Assembly: GCF_000003815.2 (NCBI RefSeq)
Contig: NC_049985.1
Coordinates: forward strand, 2,548,970-2,612,969
Reading direction: 5' to 3'
Origin: Branchiostoma floridae
Lineage: Eukaryota; Chordata; Leptocardii; Amphioxiformes; Branchiostomatidae
DNA length: 64,000 nt
The position numbers and the translations under genes are program-made. How positions within the stretch are numbered: position 1 is the stretch's first letter; the number at the start of each line of letters is the position of its first letter. Shown here piece after piece: positions 51,815 through 62,649 of the stretch. The notes below the pieces were generated by a model. It had not been told where the DNA came from. It ran no database searches and worked only from the letters and a program-made list of their open reading frames with translations.

Positions 51815-52030
51815 TTGTATCGTCGGCTGACATCACCTCCACTTTATCCCCGTCTCATTTTCAATAACAAACCCATTACAAGATGAAATATGTCGAGAGT
51901 TAATCACCCGAAGGCCTGGAATATCCTCATTTATCGGGGTTTCTCGGTGTGCGGAGTATTGCATCTGGGACGGAGCGCGTGCCCCCTCCTCATTTCCTGA
52001 CAAAAATGCAATAAACATACCCACAGATAA
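51815..52030. promoter_or_regulatory. Candidate non-coding conserved block
   Basis: A non-repetitive, moderately GC-rich block between repeats, with ATTACAAGATGA, GAGAGTTAATCACC and CTCATTTATCGGGG. It is flagged only because it stands out from repeat-ridden surroundings. Confidence 0.2.
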
Positions 52031-52139
52031 TGATACTGCTCACAATTTACATGGTAAGTTTGTAATTATCTACCGTCCCACCGGGTCAGCGTGAAGCTTG
52101 TCAGCAAAACACGCGTTCGCCTCGCCCACTTTAATTATT

Positions 52140-53675
52140 TCTTCTGATTGCCTTTTTTGCTGTATATGATTGCCGAACCTTTCTCGCACGCCGAGTCGAT
52201 CTATTACCGCCCCGTAACCAAGAAAGACCGGGAGCAATTCTTTTCTTTTCTTTCCCAATAAAAAACTTCTGCGAGAGAAAAACCTCTCCTTTTGCTGTAT
52301 ATGATTGCCGAACCTTTCTCGCACGCCGAGCCGATCTATTACCGCCCTTTAACCAAGAAAGACCGGGAGCAATTCTTTTAGTTCTCTCCCAATAAAAAAA
52401 ATTCTGCCAGAGAAAAACCTTTCCTTTTGCTTGAAGAAGATTCACTCTTTACTTCTGGATACTTTAAAAATCTTAATATTTTTTGCCGTATACGTACGAT
52501 TGCCGAACCTCTCTCGCACGCCGAGCCGATCTATTACCGCCCTATAACCAAGAAAGACCGGGAGCAATTCTTTTCTTTTCTCTCCCAATAAAAAACTTCT
52601 GCCAGAGAAAAACCTCTCCTTTTGCTATATAAGATTGCCGAACCTTTCTGGCATGCCGAGTCGATCTATTACCGCCCTATAACCAAGAAAGACCCGGAGC
52701 AATTCTTTTAGTTCTCTCCCAATAAAAAAACTTCTGCAAGAGAAAAACCTCTCCTTTTGCTGTATATGAATGCCGAACCTCTCTCGCACGCCGAGCCGAT
52801 CTATTACCACCCTATAACCAAAAAAGACCAGGAGCAATTCTTTTCTTTTCTCTCCCAATAAAAAACTTCTTCAAGAGAAAAACCTCTCCTTTTGCTGTAT
52901 ATGATTGCCGAACCCTTCTCGCACGCCGAGCCGATCTACTACCGCCCTTTAACCAAGAAAGACCGTGAGCAATTCTTTTCCTTTCTCTCCCAATAAAAAA
53001 CTTCTGGGAGAGAAAACCCTCTCCTTTTGCTATATATGATTGCCGACCCTTTCTCGCACGCCGAGCCGATCTATTACCGCCCTATAACCAAGAAAGACCA
53101 GGAGCAATTCTTTTCTTTTCTCTCCCAATAAAAAACATCTGCCAGAGAAAAACCTTTCCTTTTGCTTGAAGAAGATTCAGTCTTTACTTCTGGATACTTT
53201 AAAAATTTTAATATTTTTTGCTGTATACGTACGATTGCCGAACCTCTCTCGCACGCCAAGCCGATCTATTACCGCCCTATAACCAAGAAAGACCAGGAGC
53301 AATTCTTTTCTTTTCTCTCCCAATAAAAAACTTCTGCCAGAGAAAAACCATTCCTTTTGCTTGAAGAAGATTCACTCTTTACCTCTGGATACTTTAAAAA
53401 TTTTAATATTTTTTGCCGTATACGTACGATTGCCGAACCTCTCTCGCACGCCGAGACAATCTATTACCGCCCTTTAACCAAGAAAGACCGGGAGCAATTC
53501 TTTTCTCTTTCCCCCAATAAAAAACTTCTGCCAGAGAAAAACCTTCCCTTTTTCTGTATACGTACGATTGCTGAATCTTTCTCGCATGCCGAGCCGATCT
53601 ATTACCACCCTATAACCAAGAAAGACCGGGAGCAATTCTTTTCTGTCTCCCAATAAAAAACTTGTGCGAGAGATT
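52140..53675. repeat. Satellite-like array, about ten units of 130-200 bp
   Basis: CTCGCACGCCGAGCCGATCT (or near variants) recurs at about 52177, 52317, 52513, 52645 (CTGGCATGCCGAG), 52782, 52918, 53053, 53245, 53440 and 53580. Each is followed by ATTACCGCCCTATAACCAAG, AGACCGGGAGCAATTCTTTT and CTCCCAATAAAAAACTTCTG. Longer units carry an extra 60 bp (CTTGAAGAAGATTCACTCTT ... TTTTTTGCCGTATACGTACG). Both classes are interspersed. Confidence 0.9.
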
Positions 53676-53859
53676 GACAGGTGATAAAAGGGGTGTTATC
53701 ACAATAGTAATGAGGGCAGGTCTCGGGAGAAGCACTAATAACGCTGGTTGTTTGAAACGGGGAGTTGCCAGGGTCCTAAGACTCTCATCATATTCGTGAT
53801 AGATGTTCCCCTCTTCAAAGACAAATACGCTTCCCCCTGTTCTAATTGAAGCTTGCTTT

Positions 53860-54340
53860 TAAGCTGCATCAATGATTAAGCAGTGAGGGAGCTCCCTGCG
53901 AAAATCATTTGGTCACAGCCACAAAAGAGACATCAATTTTTCACAAGGCGCCATCACTTTCTTTTTTACCACAACGCTCCGCCAATTGGAATCCGAGCGG
54001 AGATGATGCTATATACTATAGCCCAGGCCTTGCCTACCTCCTCCCTAATGTCTAATTAATAGGCAAACTGACCCCTTTTTATCCAGTATCTCCCTCATCT
54101 GTAATGAAATCGGGCTGGATGCAGGAATTGCCATCTGATTTTTGATGGCTGGGTAATGACTTTGGGATATCTGTTGAAGGGAGGGATGGGCGAATGGGCT
54201 ATCATCCCACATAAAGGCCTCCTCATGATGGGTTTTTAACCCCTGACACTCCGGCGGCCAGAAAATAATTTGGGGGTCAAGAATCAGCTTTGCCGGGCAG
54301 CGGGACCAGATGGAAGGGGCCGAATGTGTCTCCTGGGCGC
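53860..54340. promoter_or_regulatory. Candidate Dach intronic enhancer block
   Basis: A unique, balanced-composition block of about 480 bp with several homeodomain-type sites (GTCTAATTAATAGG, TGTAATGAAATC, GGGTAATGACTT), directly after the satellite array. No repeat and no coding frame. Function is an inference. Confidence 0.3.
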
Positions 54341-54439
54341 CACAACGGCTACTCTGGGCGCCGTGAAAAATGATGTAGACAGGGAAATTAACTAAATTCG
54401 GTCAAATCTGCTTTTATTTTGGACAAAGCACATTCACTA

Positions 54440-54690
54440 CTCTGCGGAGGACAGTAAAACGAGTGGCAGCGCGTCACACAGAGGGATAAAAACGACATTT
54501 GTGGCTGTCGTAAAAACTAAAAACCAAAGTTAAAAATGATGTAGCTCCATAAACCTACACACATACATGTGTGTAGACACTATGACTGCAACTTGTGCTG
54601 CGTCACACAAAGGAATAAAAACATTTGTGGTTGTCATAAAACTAGAAACCATTGTTGAAAATCATGTACTAAAAAATGTGGAAATGTAAA
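54440..54690. repeat. Two-copy duplication, about 130 bp
   Basis: GCGTCACACAGAGGGATAAA and GCGTCACACAAAGGAATAAA begin two copies at about 54469 and 54600. Each continues ACATTTGTGG, GTCxTAAA, AACTAxAAACCA. Confidence 0.65.
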
Positions 54691-55079
54691 TCTAGAAAAA
54701 TTACAGCAACTTTATTTCTTGGAAGCACTAACAGTCCATTACAGAAGATCCGTCTTAATTACAAATAGTTAGAAAATGTACCCATAATACATGTTTATTA
54801 ATACATTTCTGTCCTAATTGCAAATACTAGAAGAAGAAAAAAGTATTTATTCATTAAAAGCATTTCATCAGCACTGACACACCAATAATGTCCAATACTG
54901 AATAAAATTTTGGTAAAATAAAAGACTACCTAGTCTGTGCAAAACAGAGGGATTAGCTACATCAATATTCCACCTTCTATCTGATACCTCCTAATAGTAA
55001 GTCACCATTGTATAAATAGCCTTCATATGTACAATTACAGAGTAGAGCAGTACAGCAATTTTCTGCAAAAAGCACCACC
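54691..55079. other. Dach intron, no supported gene
   Basis: AT-rich sequence with a weak repetition of TACAGAAGATCCGTCTTAAT-like text. Nothing else is visible. Confidence 0.4.
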
Positions 55080-55400
55080 TTCCATTATAAAAACACCCAT
55101 TCCCCGTCGGATGATAGAACTTCTCCGGAGCCAAAAGTACTCATAACTGCCTGCAACTGCGGATAACTAGCAACAGAGACGGGATCAAACCGGCGATAAC
55201 CCTTGCCTGAAAATTAAAAACAAACAGCCAGGCCATTGCGAGGGTAATGACAGCGAAGGATATTGGCAGGCCTTTAGAGTCTTAATGGAGTTTCTACATT
55301 ACATGATCCTGCATCAGTAAGGCCCATTAGGCAATATGTAATCAGTTTGTTGTTTCATCTGCATGATGGAATAAATGCTACGTATGGCTTAGCATGGTAA
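55080..55400. promoter_or_regulatory. Candidate Dach intronic enhancer block
   Basis: Unique sequence with GGTAATGACAGCG, CCCATTAGGCAATATGTAAT, TGATCCTGCATCAG and CATCTGCATGATGGAATAAA. The density of ATTA/TAAT and Sox-like words is above that of the neighbouring intron by eye. No repeat or frame. Confidence 0.3.
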
Positions 55401-56406
55401 TACATGTAGTGAATTTATAATATATTATGTATACTTCTTTGAAAATATATGTAAAATTTGAAATCTTCTTACATGCTGGATACATCCTGATTTGGTGTTA
55501 CTACGTTGGTTCAGGTCTACTAAAGGTAGGAAAATTTCAGAAAAAAAAATAGATTTGTTTATACAGTAGAATGCAGTAGTAGGGATACAATGTACTTGTT
55601 ACAGGCAAAAATTATTCAGTTGCCTGTTTTACAGCTTTCTCAAAATATATATTTAAGTTGATAAGGAGCATTCCTTTCACCTCTAGTATTAGTAAAAAAT
55701 CATAAGTAAGTTGTTCATCTACATTTAGGAGTCATAAATACTTGATCCAGGTAGAATATTTTTATTCAGTTAGATTTAGATTGTCATGGCCTTACCTTTA
55801 TGATTTATCTTTCTGTGTGGGTACAAGTTACTAGTACTTAGTGACTGTTACTAAGAGGTTTAGACACTGTGAAGGTGTGGCCTTCATTAACATGATGTAT
55901 TCAATCAAAGGTATTTCAGGAGCTTAGACTAGTTAGAGAAGGTCATACAAGACAAAGGTAGTCATACAACAACTACACTACAGCCTTGGGTGCTGACTTA
56001 TGTTTATTGTTAGACCTTTCTGCCACATGCAGACAACATTTGAGACATACATTTTAGTGCCCTTCATAACTTGATCTCTCTCATCTCACTCTTTGACAAA
56101 GTCAACTTTAATAAGGGTGATGAAGTCGAAAACTTGTTCGAGTCAAAAAATTGAAGATCCTTGGACTTCACAAGGAATTCTACACCAAAGAGACAAACTT
56201 TCAAGGCTTGCTAAAAGTTGGAAACTGCAGATCCTCTGTCACAATGAATTCTATCAATAACACAGATGAACTTTTAAGCTCAGGTTTGTACTTTCTTTGC
56301 TAAAAACTGTAGTTGAATTTCAAAGATCCTCTGTCACAATGAATTCAACAGATGCATGAACTTTTCAGCTGAGCCTTGAGCTTTTTTCTCCCTCAACCTT
56401 CTACAT
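55401..56406. other. Dach intron, no supported gene
   Basis: Contains a small duplication (GATCCTCTGTCACAATGAAT at about 56230 and 56322). Otherwise nothing is supported. Confidence 0.4.
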
Positions 56407-56549
56407 TAGCCTGGTATCCAGTCGTATTATAGCTCCCGAGTCTCTTCTGTCCTCTCCACAAATACGTCAAGCCCTGGTTGATTTGAAACCAATTTTGCGG
56501 AGAGGACAGAAGAGACTTTGGGGCCATAATATGGCTGGATACCAGGCTA
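56407..56549. mobile_element. Palindromic MITE-like hairpin (143 bp)
   Basis: TAGCCTGGTATCCAG at the left returns as CTGGATACCAGGCTA at the right. CTCTTCTGTCCTCTCC pairs with GGAGAGGACAGAAGAG nearer the centre. The loop holds TACGTCAAGCCCTGGTTG. Confidence 0.8.
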
Positions 56550-57460
56550 TTCCTACATGGGATCAGGAGTGGGGTGACTTATGACACTTGTCAAGCCCTG
56601 ACAGGACTGGGTCAACACAGCCCTGGGGGGATATCAATCTATTTATTGAGAAGTCAGCTTCATCTGCCAAATGGACTTGCCTTCAACTTTAGAGAGGAAT
56701 GTCAGATTCAACTTGCAGATGTCATGTAAAATGTACGTGTACGCTTATGCAGATTAGTCATCCAAGAAATTGAAGGATAAAAGTTTAGGCAATCTTTAGC
56801 TTACAATAAGAATAAACTATGAGAAGTATTTCTTCTTCAGAAATCTGTAAAGTCTTGGAAAGTCTATACTTTTTTTTAATCCACTGATGAAAGACAGTGG
56901 ATGCTGTCTGAAAGTCTGAATAAATATCCAGCAATAAAGATTGATTCAACTTCATTTACAATGTAGTATCAGTGTACAAATGTATGGATTTGGTTGGTTG
57001 GATTATGGATACATACTTTGTTCACCTGCCATGGCAAGTTGGCATCAGGTTTTGACCCCAGGCAAAAAAAGAATTAACTCCACCCTACATTAAAAGGGTG
57101 TCGGAGAACAAAGGAATAGGCAAATACCTTGGAATAAGAATTATCTCTTTAAAGCCCTGTGTCACCTTTTGTGTTGACACATCAGGCATGAAAATCTTAA
57201 GACACTTGTAATTTTTTTTGTTGCATTTATCAATCAAGCTGATAAGTTTACCTGCATTTCTTCACTTTCATTTGTCATCAATGGCACTCTATTCATTCAA
57301 GTCTAAAGAAAACTTTTATTTATTTATCATATCTATCTCGTGTTCTATCTATTATCAAGTTTATATACCATATAGACTGCTTTGTCTCTAAATGAAGTTT
57401 GATAAGTTGTTGTTCTGTTGCCGCTCTTCAGAGTTATGTGTGTAATATATTCTTAGACAT
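56550..57460. other. Dach intron, no supported gene
   Basis: AT-rich intron without recognisable structure. Confidence 0.4.
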
Positions 57461-57461
57461 C

Positions 57462-57955
57462 ATGTTTAGCATGGATTGGCATATGGAGTGAGTGATCAAC
57501 AGCTATTTTGTGTTCCGAAGAATCCTCATAAACTGACCATATGTTGGGAATGGCATTGTCTGTTGCCAGTCGCTGACTCTTTCTTCTTCTTTAGCTGACT
57601 GAAAGGTTCAATTAAAGCAAATTAAGAGCCCATTCTCAGGTGTCATAAACAAGGTACACTCATCAGCCTGCGTTCACATCTTTGCCTAGTTTGAGGGCAG
57701 GGGAGACCAGCCTAACAAATGGCAATCATGTTTTGCATGGAGAGAGTGAACAAATAGCTAGTACATTCTGTTCCAAGGATTCCTCATGAACTGACCATAT
57801 GTTGGGAATGGCATTGTCTGTTGCCAGTCACTGACTGATCAAGGCTCCAAGCAAATTAAGAGCCAGTTCTCAGGTGTCATAAACAAGGTACACTCATCAG
57901 CCTGCGTTCACATCTCTGCCTGGTTTGAGGGCAGGGTAGACCAGTCTAACAAATG
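57462..57955. repeat. Tandem duplication of about 250 bp, high identity
   Basis: CTGACCATATGTTGGGAATG, then TTCTCAGGTGTCATAAACAA and ATCAGCCTGCGTTCACATCT, occur in both copies (57462-57719 and 57720-57955). The first copy has about 25 extra bases (TTTCTTCTTCTTTAGCTGAC) in the middle. The unit itself is of unique composition, unlike the AT-rich repeats around it. Confidence 0.8.
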
Positions 57956-58949
57956 GAACCCCTCTCAGTACTCTCTCACCCCTCCAGTTGTGACCACGAC
58001 CTCTCTGACCTCCAGAATGTTTGCATTAACTCAGAGGTCATTTTATACAGCTCTGAAATATAGTCTGACCTGTGAGGAAGCATAGTAACCAGCCATATAT
58101 GGCCATGTTGGAAAAGCGAGGGATTATGTGACCAGAAGATGAGCAGACCCTGGGCCGTGTCACCAACATGTCAACTGGAAGAATGTCTGAAATAACACAA
58201 AGAACTTCTGGGTGATCTGACAAGTCAGTCTTTTCCACATGTTAGGTTGGTTGTAATCTGTATCATGACAAAGATAAATACTTTTTTATTTCATCAAAGA
58301 AAACTGTCTAAATGTAATGGATGAATTTTCATTATCTGTTCCCACATCTAAAAATGTACAAATAGGTGAAAAGAAGTTTTGCCTACAATGTATTGTCTAT
58401 ACTTTCCTATGTTACTTTAATGTTTGTTAAGTTATACATTTAGATGGCCTATATTCCCAGCCCTTAACTTAAAACGTTCGATTGAAGCATGAATGATCAA
58501 TAAAGGACTATCTTTCATTTAATCAATTATTACCACTTTTATTTGCTTTTGACGTGCCCAGTTTCGTAGATGAGCTGGGAGGACATCCACAGTTTTACTA
58601 TCTAGATGACCCTAACAACTTGTTTTCATCCCAATATGTTACTATCACTTTCACTAGTCTTTGAAGTTGTGGGTTGACAGAATTAGGACACAGATATGAG
58701 TTTGTGTTTACTTGTAAAAAAAGTTTATGTTAGATAAATAAAACCTGAGTTGAAGTCACTGAGTATCACTGGTTTGAAGAGGCCAAAAAACATTGCAATG
58801 CTAAAATTTCATCTATCTTGTCACAAAAGGATCTGACAAAATTTCTGGGTTAAGTGGGATTTATTTACAGAAGTTTGTATTTACTTCTAAAAGTTAAGAC
58901 AAGCCTGAGAAAACATCTGTCATACACTCCTTACAGATAAACAGTCTTA
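57956..58949. other. Dach intron, no supported gene
   Basis: No supported frame or repeat. Confidence 0.4.
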
Positions 58950-59320
58950 TAACTAATGTAAATATCATTTGTTTGGCGGAACAGATTATTTTCCTGATGC
59001 AGACAGCAGGCAGGGATTTCTGAAGTGTAAATTTGATCAGCCCGATAACAACGCAACTCTCCCAAAGCCACTCGCACAGAAACCATTACGTATGCCGATC
59101 ACACTGAGACGAGCCACGTTGTATTTTGACTGAATTAGCTCACCGGTTTAGAATGACATCTCCCATGGACTAAAATACTAACAAATGTCACCAACAACAA
59201 AGGCATATTTTCCCCTAGCCTGTTACCCACACCCCGCTAAAAGCATGACACATTCCAGGCCAAATCTTTCCAAATAAACCTATTGTGCCAGTCTTGAAAT
59301 AAAAGCTGCAGTTGTGACCC
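58950..59320. promoter_or_regulatory. Candidate non-coding conserved block
   Basis: Unique sequence with GGCGGAACAGATTATTTTCC, TGCAGACAGCAGG, CCGATAACAACGC and GAATTAGCTCACCGG, placed before a degenerate array. Its regulatory nature is a guess from composition. Confidence 0.2.
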
Positions 59321-59324
59321 CAGT

Positions 59325-60690
59325 ACTGATGGACACATGTCTGTACTCTCTCGGCCTTGCGACGATGTTGACTCTAAGCTATACAATGTCTCATTATTAA
59401 GAGCAGCTCAAAACACACCTTTTTAACAGTCTGTACATATGGCTACTGATGCCTGTATTTCACAGAAACGTAATCATTGTTGTCATGTTAACAGTCTTAT
59501 TATCCTAATGATTCCTAATGATTATGTCTTCACAACTGCATACATTGATGTATCTTAAGGTATCACACATGTCTGTACTCTCTCTGCCTTGCGACGATGT
59601 TGACTCTAACTAGTCCAAGTTATACAATGACTCATTACTTCAAGCACCTTAACAGACCTACATGTAGTATTTTACAGAGACATCATCAGTTGTTTTTACA
59701 TAAACATTTTAATTATCTTCATGAATATTAAAGTCTTAATTACCATTTGCATCTGATAACGTTCCATTTCTTGACTCTCTCCTACACAATGACTCATTAC
59801 TATTAAAGAGCAGCTCAGAATGCACCGATACATATAGCTACTGATGCATGTGTTTCATAGAAACATTATCTGTTGTTATGACGTCAATGTTCTAATTATC
59901 TTAATGAAGAAGGCTTAATTACTATTAGTATCTTTTGGTAATCTTCCATTCCTTGACACAATGACCCATTACACTGTTTACAGCTCAAAATGCACCTGTA
60001 CATATGATAGCTACTGTTGTCTGTATATTACAAAACATTTTCACTTGTTATTATGTAAATACTACGTTTACAGTCCACTTATTTTTATGAAAAAGTCTTA
60101 ATTACCATTTGCATCTTTAGCTAATCCATTCTTTGACTCTCTTCTTCACAGCTTCATTACAATGTAGTTAGATCTAGAGCAGCTCAAGGCCTAGTGATGC
60201 CTGTATTTCACATCATTTGTTAGTATGTAAACACCCAATAAGATAATGCTAATTACCTGAGTCATTAGGTCTTTATCATTATCTTAATCTGCTGCCCTTT
60301 CTTTCCTTGAATCTCAGACAAAATGATGAGTCCAAACTCACCAAAACGATGCTGCCAAACCAGTCAGTGCACTTAGCCCATGTTGGGCATGGATATGCAA
60401 GGAAGATCATTGTCATTGTCATTGTCATTGTCATTATAGCAATTCACTTTTACTTTCAATATCAAACTAATCCCATGTTGGGAATGGATATGCAATAGAC
60501 ATCATCGTCATTGTCATTGTCACTGTCATTAAAGCAGACGTGCCCAAAACTGCACACCAGCATATCGCAGAAACATTATCACCACCTGTAAACAACCATA
60601 AGTCCAATCATAATTATCCCGATAATTAAGCCTTGATTATCATCAGTATCTTAATGTGATCTGTACCATCCTTTCTCTTCTTGACATGAC
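59325..60690. repeat. Degenerate tandem array, about 180-240-bp units
   Basis: Five or six units contain TTGACTCTC or TTGACTCTAA, TACAATGACTCATTAC, AGAGCAGCTCA, ATAGCTACTGATGC, CAGAAACATTATC and AATTACCATTTGCATCT words. At 60377-60540 a 107-bp segment with CCCATGTTGGGCATGGATAT and a (TTGTCA)n run is itself duplicated. Confidence 0.6.
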
Positions 60691-61439
60691 TCACAGATAC
60701 GCTTTGAAAGCAACAAGCGACACAGAAGGATCCTAATACCGATGGCAGACAGTCATGCCTCACACAGTCATTTAAAACCCTGTCGCAGCAAACATATTAA
60801 TCTGACATTGACTCAACTTTCATATCATGCAACGATTGTTCACGCTTCTGACTAATCATGTCTGACTCCTCCGCAAAAGCAATTACGGAACCGTGAAGTA
60901 GTTTTGATCATCAAGACAAAAACAACATCATCATCGCTTCATGACAGAATTAGCGCTGACTCCATTTCTGGTTCCGCTTATTGAATTCGTAATCATAAGC
61001 CACCGGAAAGAAAGATAAAACTATAAGAGTAAACCTGAGAGTTTAGCTGTATAAATAGGGTCTACTTCCTCTTAAGTAACTTTAAATGATAGAAAACCTT
61101 ATCTCTCTTCAACATGGCATCACATGAACAGATTCTAACTCTATCTTACAATGACACCTTAATCTTTAAATATGCTTAAAACACTTGAAGGTCAATGAAG
61201 ATTAGACTTCCAGGTAATAAGATAAACAATACACAATTTGCTCAAGCAACTGGATGCAAATTATACTGGAAGAATTATCTGCACTCACAATAGACTGGAG
61301 AGACGGAATGGGCTTGGTAAGAACTCCAATGCTTAAATAAGCAACCACAACATCAGTTTTGTAACCGTTAGACATTTTAGATAGCATCCACTATCTCCTA
61401 CCAGTTGTGTTTTGTTTCCCTAAACATGTCTCAAAGTTA

Positions 61440-61590
61440 TTGTGTTTCTATAGAACACATTTCTTTAGAATACAAGTTCTTTAGAACACATTTCATTAGA
61501 ATACAAGTTCTTTAGACTACAAGTTCTTTAGAATACAAGTTCCTTAGAATACAAGTTCCTTAGAATACAAGTTCTTTAGAATACATATAG
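61440..61590. repeat. 17-bp minisatellite
   Basis: TTCTTTAGAATACAAG and close variants are repeated about eight times in direct tandem. Confidence 0.85.
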
Positions 61591-62527
61591 TCCAATGAGA
61601 TTAATCAGTATTGTGGATCGAAAGGAGGGGTAATGCCAGGTAAGCACACGTTCAGACCCTTTTCTGACACCTACCACCCATAACGTCATACAGTATCACC
61701 TGTGTGTGGCTTTGAGTCTGTCAACAGGTAGGAGGCTGAGGAATGTATTACAACTTGCACCTCTGAATTACTGTAATCCCCTGGTGCTCCAGAACATGAC
61801 CCTGTGCCAGAAAGTGTTACTCTGGCTGTTCTATAAACTCTCCATTTGGACTGTCTGGCAGGGAATCTTTTTCTGTCAGAAAGTGGACTAGCAGAATTTT
61901 CTAATGAACTGTAGGCCACACCAATCGCTTCTTTGGTTTTTGGTTACGTTTTGATATTTTAAGTTTGAAGCAAGCGAATATCAAAAAAGGAGAGGACAGG
62001 GAGGGAAATTTTTCAATATGACTGTATTCAAGGTATAAAACTGAGTGCACCAAGGCATGAAACTGGTGCTCAAGCTTTGTTTTCATATTTTACAGGAACC
62101 AACAAGAACCAACAACTTGAATTGGCATGGCTTTAGTTAGTACTTAACTTAAGTAAGATACAAAAGATTCTATTCTTCTACCTCACGGTCCTCTCCTGCA
62201 TTTTATCTGTCTGTGGCGACAAGAGAAGCTAAAAGCACAATTCTAAGGGGTTTGAATTGTACTAACGCTAGTTCACCTTTATCTGCAGGGTAACCTATAT
62301 CCGCTATTTGTAAAAACAAGATATTAAGGTATATCAAGTTGATGGAAGGTGGTTACAAACTGCACATATAAAAAATATTGCAGTTTGACATGGAAAACAA
62401 ATACAGTTTGAAATCACTTTCTGTCGACTTGTTATCCATAAATGCCCTGTTTTTAAAAACAACGGATATAGGTTACCGAAGAATAATGGTGAACTAGTGC
62501 TACCTGTTGTCCAGGTGAGCAGCTTAC
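61591..62527. other. Dach intron next to exon 62528-62649
   Basis: No supported gene. GGTAACCTATATCCG at about 62290 and its inverse CGGATATAGGTTACC at about 62464 form a wide inverted repeat, with CTAACGCTAGTTCACC against GGTGAACTAGTGCTA outside it. Confidence 0.45.
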
Positions 62528-62649
62528 CTATAGGTGTGTGTCCCGTGAAGTCGAAGTCTCCGTTCTCCAGGTGCAACTTTTTGTGGTCGTGGATGAGGGG
62601 GGGCATCAGGGGGGGCTGGGCTCGCTTCGGCGGCCGGCCGGGACGGCTA
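62528..62649 (-). CDS. Dach: Dach exon: GRPPKR region
   Basis: 122 bp between the acceptor TTCCCTCTCCCTCTGCAG and the donor ATAG then GTAAGCTG. It starts with the last base of a codon and ends in phase 1. It encodes SRPGRPPKRAQPPLMPPL, then a charged and acidic part, LENGDFDFTGHTPI. Dach proteins carry SRPGRPPKR just after the Ski/Sno/Dac-related domain; the motif resembles an AT-hook or nuclear-localisation signal. The preceding N-terminal exons are outside the window. Confidence 0.93.

Noticed and set aside
52140-53675. CRISPR-like reading of the regular 130-bp repeat array
   Set aside because: Units are contiguous, long and of two lengths without spacer/repeat structure, and the genome is animal.
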